Made by a program: the position numbers and the translations under genes
NCBI GenBank assembly: GCA_900541195.1
Contig: UQIY01000004.1
Span: forward strand, 9,134 to 73,133
Source of the DNA: an uncultured Collinsella sp.
GTDB taxonomy: Bacteria; Actinomycetota; Coriobacteriia; Coriobacteriales; Coriobacteriaceae
DNA length: 64,000 nucleotides
Direction: 5' to 3'
Part shown: positions 14,641 through 22,822 of the stretch, in pieces
Position numbering within the stretch: the stretch's first letter is position 1
Layout of the letters: every line of letters starts with the position of its first letter
The notes under the pieces: model-generated
What the model was told of the DNA's origin: nothing
The model's database searches: none
Seen by the model: only the letters and a program-made list of their open reading frames with translations

Positions 14641-17523
14641 ATGACGCTACTGTATTTCCTTACCCTGTTTCCGCTGGTACCGGCGCTGGGCATGCTGCTC
14701 GCTCGCGGTGACCGCGCCCGCGATGCGGTGGGGCTCATAGGTTCCGGCATTATTATGGCGGTGACAGTTGTAGTCGCCGTCATCTTTTTTGGCACGGGTC
14801 CGCAGAGCTTTGAGGTTGCCCCCGGCACCTCGCATGTGCTCTCGATCATCAGCTCTGTCATCGATGTCATTCTGTGCGCCGTCATCCTGTACAACGCGTT
14901 CAAATATAGGAACGCGCTCACCACGGTGCTTGGCATAGTCCAGCTGGTGGGCTCGCTTGCCTTTGCTGCCATGACGCTGCCCGCGGCCGAAGCCGTCACC
15001 GCAACGCCGCTCTACCTGGACTATATGAGCGTGATCATGGTCCTCGCCGTCGGCATTGTCGGCAGCCTAATCTGCGTGTATGCCCTGGGCTACATGAAGG
15101 ACTTCCAGGCCCACGACGAGCACGAGGCCGCGCTGCGCGGGCAGACCGCGCCCGACCGACGCCCTCAGTTCCTGGCGCTTATGTTCCTGTTCCTCTCGGC
15201 TATGTTCGTCATCGTGACGAGCGACAACCTTGAGTGGCTGTTCTGCGGCTGGGAAATCACCACCGTGTGCTCGTTCCTTATGATTGGCTATACGCGCACG
15301 CCCGAGGCCATCAAGAACGCCTTCACCCAGATCATCCTCAACATGCTGGGCGGCATCGCGTTTTTGGCCGGCCTCATGTACCTGCACGTTAACGGCATGC
15401 CGCTGACCATCTCGGGCATGATCGAGCTTTCCGGCGCCGGAACCGCGCAATCCGCGCTGCTGGTGATGCCGGTCATCCTGTTGTCGCTCGCCGCACTCAC
15501 CAAGGCCGCACAGATGCCGTTCCACACTTGGCTGCTCGGTGCCATGGTTGCCCCCACCCCCACGAGCGCCCTGCTGCACTCGTCCACCATGGTCAAAGCT
15601 GGCGTGTTCCTGATGGTCAAGCTGAGCCCGCTCTATGCCATCTATCCTGTGACCGGCTTTATGGTCACGAGTGTGGGTGCCATCACGTTTTTGCTCGCTG
15701 CCCTCATGGCCATCTCGCAGAGCAACGCCAAACGTGTGCTCGCGTACTCCACCATTTCCAACTTGGGCCTCATCAGTGCTTGCCTGGGTGTCGGCGCACC
15801 CGAGGCCGTGTGGGCCGCCATCTTCCTGATCCTGTTTCACACGGTGGCAAAGTCGCTGCTGTTCCTGTGCGTGGGCACGGCCGAGCATCATATCGGCAGC
15901 CGCAATATCGAGGACATGGACGGTATGTTCAGCCGCATGCCGCACCTGACGCGTCTGATGATGTTGGGCATCATGGGCATGTTCGTGGCGCCGTTTGGCA
16001 TGCTCGTGTCCAAGTGGGGCGCCCTGGTGGCGTTCGCACAGACTGGCAACGTGCTCATGATCATGGTGCTTGCCTTTGGCTCGGCCGCGACGTTTTACTT
16101 CTGGGGCAAGTGGCTTGCCAAGCTTTCGGGCGTCGACCCCACGGCTCAAAACGTTGAGGTCAATGTCCATAAGACCGAATGGATGGCGCTCAACACCATC
16201 GCCGCACTGCTGATTCTGTGCTGCGTGGCGTTCCCGATTATCTCGAGCGGTCTGGTGTCGCCTTACTTGGCCATGGTGTTTGGCCGCGTGCCGTACGTTA
16301 TTGGCAAGGACTCCATGTATCTGATGGTGGTTATCGTGGCGTTTATCGCCGTGGTGCTGCTGACTTCATTCCGCGTGAGCAACAAACCGCACGTAAACGT
16401 ATATCTTTCGGGCGTGGGAACCGACAAATATCGCCATTTCCGCGGCTCGATGGGACACGAGGTGAAGGCCGAAAAGCGCAATTGGTACTCGGAGGACGCC
16501 CTTGGCGAGAAGCGTATCGGCCCCGCGGGCAGCGTCGTGTGCTGCAGCATTATCTTGTTTGCGCTGCTGTGTTGCGCGTGGATTGGACCCGAGCGGCTTG
16601 CCATGAGTGCGCCCTCGGTGCTGCGTGGCAAGTATTTTGAAGGTTCGGGCGTCGTGGGCATCTTTATAGGCACCGTGGCGTTTGCCCTGATTGCGCCTTT
16701 GGTTGGTGGCCTGATCGATGGTCTTGACCGTAAGCTTTCGGCCCGCATGCAGGGCCGCGTGGGCCCGCGCTTGCTGCAGCCCTTCTACGACGTTGCCAAG
16801 CTGCTGCGCAAGGCCCCTGCCAGCGTAAACACCATGGACGATACCTACATGGCGTGTGCGCTCATCTTTACCGTGGTGGGCGGCGGCATCTTTGTGTCGG
16901 GTTCCAACACGCTGCTGTGCGCTTTTATGGTGACGCTCGCCGCGATCTTTGTGGTGCTGGCGTCCGCCTCGACGCAAAGCCCGTTTGCCCAGGTCGGCGC
17001 CGATCGTGAGTTGCTGCAGGTTATGAGTTACGAGCCCGCCGTTCTGCTGATGAGCGTGGGCCTGTACCTTGCTACCGATAGCTTCGATTCCATCGCCGTG
17101 ACGGGGCAGTCGGCCCCCATCATCGTGTACAGCGCGCCTATTTTCCTCGCGCTGCTCGCGGTGCTTACCATCAAGCTGCGCAAGTCGCCGTTTGACCTTT
17201 CGTACTCGCATCACGCGCATCAGGAGATCGTCCAGGGCGTCGCCACCGAGATGAGCGGCGGCACGCTGGCCAAGATGACCCTTATGCACTGGTGCGAGAC
17301 CGTGCTGTTTTTGATGTGGGTGGGCATGTTCTTTGTTTGGGACAACCCGGTGAGCTGGGTCGTAGCCCTGGTCGTGATGGCCGCGACGTATTTTGTCGAG
17401 GTGCTGATCGACAACACCTTCGCACGCAGCACCTGGCGCAGCTGCTTTAAGCTCGGATGGGGCGTGGCGCTGGTGTTTGGCCTGCTCAACCTTATGCCCA
17501 TCCTCGTCGACGTGTTTATTTAG
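14641..17523 (+). CDS. echAB: Ech hydrogenase membrane subunits EchA and EchB fused in one protein
   Basis: A 960-residue polytopic membrane protein. GGGGGAG precedes the ATG. Residues 1 to about 560 are a NuoL/EchA-type antiporter subunit: the conserved Glu (GWEITTVCSFLMIGY, E205), the TM7 lysine (LTKAAQMPFHTWLLGAM, K288) and TPTSALLHSSTMVKAG (K319) are present. After a hydrophilic linker, residues about 670-960 are a NuoH/EchB-type subunit (ALIAPLVGGLIDGLDR, MQGRVGPRLLQPFYDVAKL, KLRKSPFDLSYSHHAHQEI). In known ech operons these are separate genes. Here no stop or internal ribosome site was seen between them. It is the first gene of the echAB-C-D-E-F operon and should form the ion-translocating membrane arm that anchors the hydrogenase module. 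Confidence 0.88.
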   Translation: MTLLYFLTLFPLVPALGMLLARGDRARDAVGLIGSGIIMAVTVVVAVIFFGTGPQSFEVAPGTSHVLSIISSVIDVILCAVILYNAFKYRNALTTVLGIVQLVGSLAFAAMTLPAAEAVTATPLYLDYMSVIMVLAVGIVGSLICVYALGYMKDFQAHDEHEAALRGQTAPDRRPQFLALMFLFLSAMFVIVTSDNLEWLFCGWEITTVCSFLMIGYTRTPEAIKNAFTQIILNMLGGIAFLAGLMYLHVNGMPLTISGMIELSGAGTAQSALLVMPVILLSLAALTKAAQMPFHTWLLGAMVAPTPTSALLHSSTMVKAGVFLMVKLSPLYAIYPVTGFMVTSVGAITFLLAALMAISQSNAKRVLAYSTISNLGLISACLGVGAPEAVWAAIFLILFHTVAKSLLFLCVGTAEHHIGSRNIEDMDGMFSRMPHLTRLMMLGIMGMFVAPFGMLVSKWGALVAFAQTGNVLMIMVLAFGSAATFYFWGKWLAKLSGVDPTAQNVEVNVHKTEWMALNTIAALLILCCVAFPIISSGLVSPYLAMVFGRVPYVIGKDSMYLMVVIVAFIAVVLLTSFRVSNKPHVNVYLSGVGTDKYRHFRGSMGHEVKAEKRNWYSEDALGEKRIGPAGSVVCCSIILFALLCCAWIGPERLAMSAPSVLRGKYFEGSGVVGIFIGTVAFALIAPLVGGLIDGLDRKLSARMQGRVGPRLLQPFYDVAKLLRKAPASVNTMDDTYMACALIFTVVGGGIFVSGSNTLLCAFMVTLAAIFVVLASASTQSPFAQVGADRELLQVMSYEPAVLLMSVGLYLATDSFDSIAVTGQSAPIIVYSAPIFLALLAVLTIKLRKSPFDLSYSHHAHQEIVQGVATEMSGGTLAKMTLMHWCETVLFLMWVGMFFVWDNPVSWVVALVVMAATYFVEVLIDNTFARSTWRSCFKLGWGVALVFGLLNLMPILVDVFI

Positions 17524-17535
17524 GAGGCGGCATCC

Positions 17536-18153
17536 ATGGATCATAAAATGTCGCGCTCGCCGTGGGTTATTCATTACGACGGCTCGAGCTGCAACGGATG
17601 CGATATCGAGGTGCTGGCCTCGCTCACGCCGCTGTTCGATGCGGAGCGCTTTGGCGTGGTCAACACCGGCAACCCCAAGCATGCGGATATCTTTTTGGTG
17701 ACGGGGTCGGTTAACGCTCAGAACCTGCCCGTCGTGCGCCAGATCTACAACCAGATGCTCGAGCCCAAGTGCGTGGTGGCGTGCGGCATCTGCGCGTGCT
17801 CGGGCGGCGTATTCCGCGATGCCTACAACGTGATCGGAGGCGTGGACCGCGCGATTCCCGTGGACGTATACGCGCCCGGGTGCGCCATTCGTCCCGAGAC
17901 GGTGATTGATGCCATCGTGGAGGCGTGCGGCATCCTGGATCAGAAGGAGGCCGTGATGCGTGCTGGCGGTGACCCGCTTACCGTGGGCGGTGCTGCTACC
18001 TGGGATGGCGGCGTTGAGCTGGGCGAGGACGGATTTGTGGCTGCGGGGGCCGGGGCTGACGGTGCCGGTGACGCGCCTGCCGGGAAGCCCGCCGCGCCCG
18101 TCGCTGGCGACGCATCTGCTGAGACGCCCGCCGCTGCAAAGGAGGCCGAGTAA
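17536..18153 (+). CDS. echC: Ech hydrogenase small subunit EchC (NuoB-like) with low-complexity tail
   Basis: A 205-residue protein that carries the proximal [4Fe-4S] cluster and hands electrons to the NiFe site. Expected cysteines are present: C19 and C22 (SSCNGCDIEVL), C86 (ACGICACSGG) and C116 (YAPGCAIRPE). The core ends near residue 150. The last ~50 residues are Ala/Gly/Pro-rich (GADGAGDAPAGKPAAPVAGD), which is not typical of the family and may be a flexible linker. It starts 12 bases after echAB behind GGAGGCGG, and its stop overlaps the echD start by one base, which implies translational coupling. Confidence 0.88.
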   Translation: MDHKMSRSPWVIHYDGSSCNGCDIEVLASLTPLFDAERFGVVNTGNPKHADIFLVTGSVNAQNLPVVRQIYNQMLEPKCVVACGICACSGGVFRDAYNVIGGVDRAIPVDVYAPGCAIRPETVIDAIVEACGILDQKEAVMRAGGDPLTVGGAATWDGGVELGEDGFVAAGAGADGAGDAPAGKPAAPVAGDASAETPAAAKEAE

Positions 18154-18851
18154 TGCAGAAGGCTATCTATACCACCGTCGGGATCGACGAGCTTCTGTCG
18201 CATGTCCAGGCGCTCAAGGGCGTCGGCGCGCGCTTTGTGCAAATGCATGCCGAGCGCAACGTCGACGACGGCACGTATCGCCTGGTCTATACGTTTATCA
18301 ACGTTCGTGCTGCACAGGAGCAGATCGCTCAGGATGGCAGCTATGCGATCGAGAACCTGGTGGTCGAGGGCATCGACCAGTACCAGGAGATTCCGTCCAT
18401 CAGTTCGTATTATCCGGCGGTATTCCCGTTTGAGAACGAGGCGCACGACCTGTTTGGGCTTGCCATTACCGATATGCAGATCGACTTTAAGGGCTTTTTC
18501 TACCAGGTCTCAACGGCCGAGCCCATGAGCGTTATCACACCCGAGGTGAAGGCCGCGCGCGAGAAAGCCATGAAGGTCCGTGCCGCCGCAGAGGCCAAGG
18601 CGCGCAAGGCCGCGGCCGAGAAGGCTGCTGCCGCTGCTGCCGCGGGGGAGGGTGCTGCGGGTGCTACTGTCGCTCAGCCCGCTGCGGCTACCGGCTCCGA
18701 TGCTCAGCACGATGAAGCTGCTGCCAAGGCCGCACTTAAGGCTGCCGAGATGGAGGCAAAGCTCGCCGCCATGGATCCCGAGAAAGCGGCCAAGGTCCGC
18801 GCGGCGCTTGCTGCCAAGGCCGCCCGCGACAAGCAGAAAAAGGAGGCGTAA
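18153..18851 (+). CDS. echD: Ech hydrogenase subunit EchD (NuoC-like) with long Ala/Lys tail
   Basis: A 232-residue protein. Residues 1 to about 125 form the NuoC/30-kDa fold, with the signature PFENEAHDLFGLAI that docks the small and large subunits. Residues about 130-232 are almost entirely Ala, Lys, Glu and Arg (KAAREKAMKVRAAAEAKARK...), predicted as a long helix or coiled coil, and roughly double the usual length of EchD. The ATG overlaps the echC stop (TAATG). The tail has no counterpart in textbook Ech complexes; it might contact nucleic acid, the membrane surface or a partner, but this is unknown. Confidence 0.82.
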   Translation: MQKAIYTTVGIDELLSHVQALKGVGARFVQMHAERNVDDGTYRLVYTFINVRAAQEQIAQDGSYAIENLVVEGIDQYQEIPSISSYYPAVFPFENEAHDLFGLAITDMQIDFKGFFYQVSTAEPMSVITPEVKAAREKAMKVRAAAEAKARKAAAEKAAAAAAAGEGAAGATVAQPAAATGSDAQHDEAAAKAALKAAEMEAKLAAMDPEKAAKVRAALAAKAARDKQKKEA

Positions 18852-18856
18852 GGTCC

Positions 18857-19945
18857 ATGGCACATCGCTCCGTTATTCCGTTTGGCCCGCAACACCCGGT
18901 GCTGCCCGAGCCGCTTCATCTGGACCTGGTGATCGAGGATGACCGCGTCATCGAGGCAATTCCGCAGATCGGTTTTGTGCACCGCGGACTCGAGAAGCTC
19001 ACCGAAAAGCGCGACATGCACCAGTTTGGCTACATCGCCGAGCGCATCTGCGGCATCTGCGCCGTGGGCCACAGCTATGGCTATGCCAGCGCCTGCGAGC
19101 GCATGCTCGACATCGAGGTGCCCGGCCGCGCGCAGTATATCCGCACCATTTTGCACGAGCTTTCGCGCATCCACTCGCACCTGCTGTGGCTGGGCCTGCT
19201 CGCCGATGCCTTTGGCTTCGAGGCGCTGTTCTATCGTTCGTGGACGCTGCGCGAGCAGATTCTCAAGATCTTCGAGAGCACGTGCGGTGGTCGCGTGATT
19301 CTGTCGATCAACGAGATCGGCGGCCTTAAGCACGACATTGAGGACTCCGAGCTGGCGGGTATTGTCCAGACGCTCGATGCCATGCGTCCCGACTACGAGG
19401 CCCTGGTGCATACGTTTTTGGACGACAATAGCTGCGGCGAGCGCCTGCATGGCGTGGGCGTGATCAGCAAGAAGGACGCGCTGAATCTGTCGATGGTCGG
19501 CCCGTTCGGTCGCGCCTCGGGCGTGGATTACGACGTGCGCATGTTTGGCGACGGTGCCTATGCAGGCCTGGCAGCATTTGAGCCCATCGTTGCTACCGAC
19601 GGCGACTGCTATGCCCGCTGCCAGGTGCGTTGTGCCGAGGTCACGCAGGCCATGGACATCATCAAGGAGCTTGTGGGCAAGATCCCGCACGACGGTATCG
19701 GCGGGCGCACCAAGCTCACGCCGGCCGACGGCGCGCGCGGCGAGGTTGTGATTGAGCAGCCGCGCGGCGAGGCGTACTACTATGTGCGCGGTAACGGCAC
19801 CAAGAATCTGGACCGTTTTCGCGTGCGCACGCCGACGTCGCAAAATCTGGCGGGTCTGACGCATGCGTTGCAGGGCGTGCTCCTTGCCAACGTGCCCATG
19901 ATTATCCTGACCATCGACCCCTGCATTAGCTGCACGGAAAGGTAG
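18857..19945 (+). CDS. echE: Ech [NiFe] hydrogenase large subunit EchE
   Basis: A 362-residue catalytic subunit. Both nickel-binding motifs are intact: RICGICAVGH near residues 65-74 and DPCISCTER at the extreme C-terminus. The intact CxxC pairs support real hydrogenase function rather than the Ni-free Complex I homologue (NuoD). Translation stops directly after the arginine of DPCxxCxxR, so the C-terminal peptide that a maturation protease removes in most NiFe hydrogenases is absent, as described for some Ech/CooH-type enzymes. It starts 5 bases after echD and ends 7 bases before echF. No hyp maturation genes are in the window, so they must lie elsewhere. Confidence 0.9.
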   Translation: MAHRSVIPFGPQHPVLPEPLHLDLVIEDDRVIEAIPQIGFVHRGLEKLTEKRDMHQFGYIAERICGICAVGHSYGYASACERMLDIEVPGRAQYIRTILHELSRIHSHLLWLGLLADAFGFEALFYRSWTLREQILKIFESTCGGRVILSINEIGGLKHDIEDSELAGIVQTLDAMRPDYEALVHTFLDDNSCGERLHGVGVISKKDALNLSMVGPFGRASGVDYDVRMFGDGAYAGLAAFEPIVATDGDCYARCQVRCAEVTQAMDIIKELVGKIPHDGIGGRTKLTPADGARGEVVIEQPRGEAYYYVRGNGTKNLDRFRVRTPTSQNLAGLTHALQGVLLANVPMIILTIDPCISCTER

Positions 19946-19952
19946 GCGCGGC

Positions 19953-20294
19953 ATGAGTTTACTGACATTTGCCAAGACGGCCTTGGGCTCTATGGTCAAG
20001 CAGCCGGTCACGGTGTGCTATCCGCAGGAAAAGCTCGTGGCGCCCGAGCGCCTGCGCGGGCACATCGTTAACGACATGGACGTGTGCATTTGCTGCGGCA
20101 TGTGCGCGCGTCGCTGCCCGGCGGGCGCGCTTGCGGTCGATCGCAAGGGTGGTACCTGGTCGATTGACCCGTATGCCTGCGTGGTGTGCGGTGAGTGCAT
20201 CGAAAGCTGTCCCAAACACTGCCTGACTATGGACACCGCCCGCACTCCAGTTGCGGCGGACAAGACTCCCACGGTAGAAACCAAGCCGGAGTAG
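19953..20294 (+). CDS. echF: Ech hydrogenase polyferredoxin subunit EchF
   Basis: A 113-residue protein with two classical [4Fe-4S] motifs, CICCGMCARRCPAG and CVVCGECIESCPKH, about 30 residues apart, as in EchF/NuoI/HycF. It relays electrons from soluble ferredoxin to EchC. The N-terminal ~35 residues (LLTFAKTALGSMVKQPVTVC) form the usual amphipathic docking segment. It is the last gene of the operon. A 16-bp hairpin without a T-run follows 21 bases after the stop. Confidence 0.9.
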   Translation: MSLLTFAKTALGSMVKQPVTVCYPQEKLVAPERLRGHIVNDMDVCICCGMCARRCPAGALAVDRKGGTWSIDPYACVVCGECIESCPKHCLTMDTARTPVAADKTPTVETKPE

Positions 20295-20315
20295 CGTTGG
20301 AATAGAGTTGGAATA

Positions 20316-20349
20316 GGGGCCGGTGGGGCAAAATTGCCCCACCGGCCCC
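20316..20349 (+). terminator. Strong hairpin after echF, no T-run
   Basis: Arms GGGGCCGGTGGGGCAA (20316-20331) and TTGCCCCACCGGCCCC (20334-20349) are perfectly complementary around AA. The following bases are GCGCTTAAAC, so it lacks the U-tract of an intrinsic terminator. It may still end the ech transcript or protect its 3' end. Confidence 0.6.
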
Positions 20350-20381
20350 GCGCTTAAACGCGCGGTTGGGCCGCCGCGAAC

Positions 20382-20533
20382 AAAACTATGCCGGATTACG
20401 GGGCTGGATAGCGAACCCCCGACCATACCGAAAACCACGAAAATAAAACCGCAGGTAGATAGCTTGCTGTTTTTCAAAAAATGAAGGTATGGATGAGGGC
20501 TCCGGCTTTAGCCCCGTAATCCGGCATAGTTTT
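20382..20533. repeat. 152-bp long-palindrome element, copy 1
   Basis: Terminal arms of 24 bp (20382-20405 and 20510-20533) are perfectly complementary. The outer part reads AAAACTATGCCGG and the inner part ATTACGGGGCT. Inside are a second, weaker stem (CGACCATACC with GGTATGG) and a core AAAACCGCAGGTAGA. A second element of exactly the same length lies at 20642-20793 with the same outer arms, different but again self-complementary inner arms, and the core in opposite orientation. Short open frames crossing it have no ribosome binding site and are not called. Confidence 0.85.
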
Positions 20534-20641
20534 GAAATGCCACCATATCAGTACCAGCCCCTGATCTCCCGTGGACAGAGGGAAACGGATCATTTTGGTC
20601 CCGCGAGGCTTGCGGAGGCACTCGTGCAGGGCCGCCCGAAC

Positions 20642-20793
20642 AAAACTATGTCGGTTTACTACGATGAATTCGACATTCCCGACCATGACTGCATTTTTCT
20701 AAATATTGCAAGCGTTCTACCTGCGGTTTTGCAAGCGCGCAATTTACCGTGGTCGAAGGTGGGCGATTCATCGTAGTAAACCGGCATAGTTTT
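20642..20793. repeat. 152-bp long-palindrome element, copy 2
   Basis: Terminal arms of 28 bp (20642-20669 and 20766-20793) match at 27 positions; the one exception is a G-U pair in RNA. Outer part AAAACTATG(T/C)CGG as in copy 1; inner part TTTACTACGATGAAT differs from copy 1 on both arms while staying complementary. The core (TCTACCTGCGGTTTT) is the reverse complement of the copy 1 core. The left flank GGGCCGCC and right flank GAAATG are also shared with copy 1. A partial third arm (GCTATGCCGGGG) lies near 20824. Confidence 0.85.
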
Positions 20794-20854
20794 GAAATGG
20801 CATTAAAACGGTAGCAGCCATTTTGCTATGCCGGGGTGGTCGGCCGTTGGGTAA

Positions 20855-21484
20855 TTACCCTCGCAGGTAGGCGATGGCAATCTGCGTGCGGTTGCGCAGG
20901 CCCATTTTGGCAAGGATTGAGCTGATGTGGTTGCGCACGGTGCCTTCACCCATGTATGCCGTGGCGGCAATCTCCTTGTTGTCGAGGCCACGGGCGATGA
21001 GCTCGGCGACTTCGAACTCGCGGTCGGTCAGGCTGACAAAGGCCGCGGGCCGGCGGAGTGTGCCCGCCTCAACGCCCGTTCCGTCAAAATCGATGTCCTC
21101 GATCGCCTTGCCCTCGAGCACGCGCCTACCGTCCATGACCTGCTCCAACGCCGGTGGAATGGCGGCGACATCGGTTTTAATTAGGTAGCCGCGGGCGCCC
21201 AGCTTGAGCGCCGACACAATGTACTCGTCATCCGAGAATGTCGTCAAAAACACGACGCGTGCCGCGGGGTCGTGCTCAAGGATCTCGCGTGCCGCCGAAA
21301 GTCCGTCACGCCCCGGCATCTGAATGTCGAGCAGTGCGATATCGGGCGCGTGTTCGGCATAGAGCGAAACCGCATCGTTGCCGTTGGCACCGGTGCCCGC
21401 CACTTCGATCTGCGGCTGGGCGCCCAGGATAATCTTGAGCGAATCGACCACCAAGCGGTCGTCGTCGACAACGATGAGCCTCAT
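20855..21484 (-). CDS. NarL/DesR-type response regulator
   Basis: A 209-residue two-domain regulator. The receiver domain (about 1-120) has the acidic pocket (VVDDDR), phospho-acceptor D53 in ALLDIQMPG, the switch threonines (LTTFSD) and the late lysine (GYLIKTD). The C-terminal LuxR-type HTH is around residues 145-205 (LTDREFEVAELIARGLDNKE, then GEGTVRNHISSILAKMGLRN). Its start overlaps the stop of the kinase gene (ATGA), so the two are translationally coupled. Given the divergent exporter genes at 22823-26150, it probably activates that ABC operon, as DesR- and LiaR-like regulators do; this is inference from position. Confidence 0.9.
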   Translation of the reverse strand: MRLIVVDDDRLVVDSLKIILGAQPQIEVAGTGANGNDAVSLYAEHAPDIALLDIQMPGRDGLSAAREILEHDPAARVVFLTTFSDDEYIVSALKLGARGYLIKTDVAAIPPALEQVMDGRRVLEGKAIEDIDFDGTGVEAGTLRRPAAFVSLTDREFEVAELIARGLDNKEIAATAYMGEGTVRNHISSILAKMGLRNRTQIAIAYLRG

Positions 21485-22626
21485 CAGTCCTCATCTCCTT
21501 GCTGTTTGGGAACGGTGGCAAACACGCGCCAGCCGCCGGCGCCGGCACGCGGACCGGCGGTGAAGGTGCCGCCAAGCGCCTCGATGCGCTCGCGCATGGA
21601 GGCAAGCCCCATGCCCTCCGCGGCGCCGCGGCTGCTTGCTTGGACCCCGCCCGTGCCATCGTCGGTAACGATGAGCTGGTAAAACGACGGATGCTCCATG
21701 CACCGTACGGTGACAGTACGGGCGCAAGCGTGGCGCATGGTGTTGGAGAGCGCCTCGCGCAGGACTGCCGCAAAGCAGTTGGCGACGTTTGCGGGCGCAT
21801 GTTCGGCCATAACTTCAAGCTCAATCTGCGGGCCGCCGTCCGAGTGCGCGCCTTCGACAATGCGTTCGAGCTGCACGGAAAGGTCGACGGCGTTGTCGTT
21901 GAGCGCGTGGACGCTGGTGCGCACAAGCTGGAGCGCCTCGTCAACCGTGCGTTTGACGTCGGCGAAATCGGCGGCAACCCTGGGCTCGTCGGCGTGCACG
22001 ACGCGCAGGGCCTCGGTCTGCAGCGAGGCGCGCGTGAGCTGGTGGCCGACGTTATCGTGGATCTCGCGCGCGATACGGGCGCGTTCGGCGAGTGTCGCGA
22101 GCTCAACTTCGTAGTCCTGACGATCGGCAAGGTCGCGGTTGCGCGCTTCGAGCGCGAGAGCTCGTTCCTGCAGCTCGTCGCGGATGCGGCGCATGCGCTG
22201 CTGCTCGCGCTCCAACTGGGCGGTACGTAGCGATAACAAGGTGGCGGCAACTGAAAGGATGGCGGTCAGTAGAAACGTTCGGGCGGTGAGCGCGTCGGCG
22301 CGTAGGTCCGCAATGAGCGCAAAAGCAAAGACGGAGCCAATGCTCAGTGCGATCCAGGCACGCTCACGGTGCACGCGTCGTGCGATGTCATAGAGGGCGA
22401 GAGGCGCAAACGGCACAAACGGCGGCACGAAGACGGCCGCGATGATGTAAGCGCAGCTCGCGGCCTCGCTTGTGCGGCGCGTGCGTTCCTTCTGCGCGAG
22501 CTCGGCCAGCGAGGTGGCAATAACACCAAGGCAAAACGCCGCGACCAGGCGAGCGTCCACAGCAAGGCCCGTGGCGGCTGCGATGCAGCACGCCAGCACG
22601 ATCGATTTGTCGAAAAGCCTGTTCAT
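21484..22626 (-). CDS. HisKA_3 sensor histidine kinase (DesK/NarX-like)
   Basis: A 380-residue membrane kinase if started at the ATG at 22626; the longer open frame upstream is rich in Cys/Arg/Pro and looks non-coding. Residues 1 to about 135 contain four to five hydrophobic segments with almost no extracytoplasmic domain, so it probably senses membrane state or a partner transporter. A coiled coil (about 135-180) leads to the HisKA_3 H-box ERARIAREIHDNVGHQLT with H190. The ATPase domain has VLREALSNTMRHAC, DDGTGG and GMGLASMRERIEALGG. No Shine-Dalgarno is visible; a TACAAT box lies 6 bases before the ATG, which suggests a leaderless message. It is divergent from the ABC-2 exporter genes. Confidence 0.88.
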   Translation of the reverse strand: MNRLFDKSIVLACCIAAATGLAVDARLVAAFCLGVIATSLAELAQKERTRRTSEAASCAYIIAAVFVPPFVPFAPLALYDIARRVHRERAWIALSIGSVFAFALIADLRADALTARTFLLTAILSVAATLLSLRTAQLEREQQRMRRIRDELQERALALEARNRDLADRQDYEVELATLAERARIAREIHDNVGHQLTRASLQTEALRVVHADEPRVAADFADVKRTVDEALQLVRTSVHALNDNAVDLSVQLERIVEGAHSDGGPQIELEVMAEHAPANVANCFAAVLREALSNTMRHACARTVTVRCMEHPSFYQLIVTDDGTGGVQASSRGAAEGMGLASMRERIEALGGTFTAGPRAGAGGWRVFATVPKQQGDED

Positions 22627-22631
22627 ACGGG

Positions 22632-22637
22632 TATTGT
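22632..22637 (-). promoter_or_regulatory. Candidate -10 box giving a leaderless kinase mRNA
   Basis: On the minus strand TACAAT ends 6 bases before the ATG of the sensor kinase, so transcription would start at or next to the start codon. No good -35 box was seen. Confidence 0.35.
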
Positions 22638-22822
22638 ACGCGAAGCCGCGCGTAGTGGAGGGGCCGCCTGCGCAACCGTGACATTCCTCCCGCGCGACAA
22701 ATCGGGGGCGTCGGCGGCCACACGGCCAAGCCCCGCACTCGTGACAAAGCTCACTGGCGCGCGCCGGCGGCTCCTGCGATGATGCAATCGTACCGGGCCG
22801 CAATCAACAGGAGGGCCGCCTC

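Noticed and set aside
15067..16170. Long minus-strand open frame opposite echAB
   Set aside because: Its translation is His/Gln/Arg/Asp-rich and without domains, as expected antisense to a high-GC membrane protein. The plus strand has intact Ech motifs.
20489..20776. Small open frames across the 152-bp palindromes (20489-20776 plus strand, 20474-20686 minus strand)
   Set aside because: No ribosome binding sites. The sequence is explained better by the palindromic structure, and no protein family was recognised.
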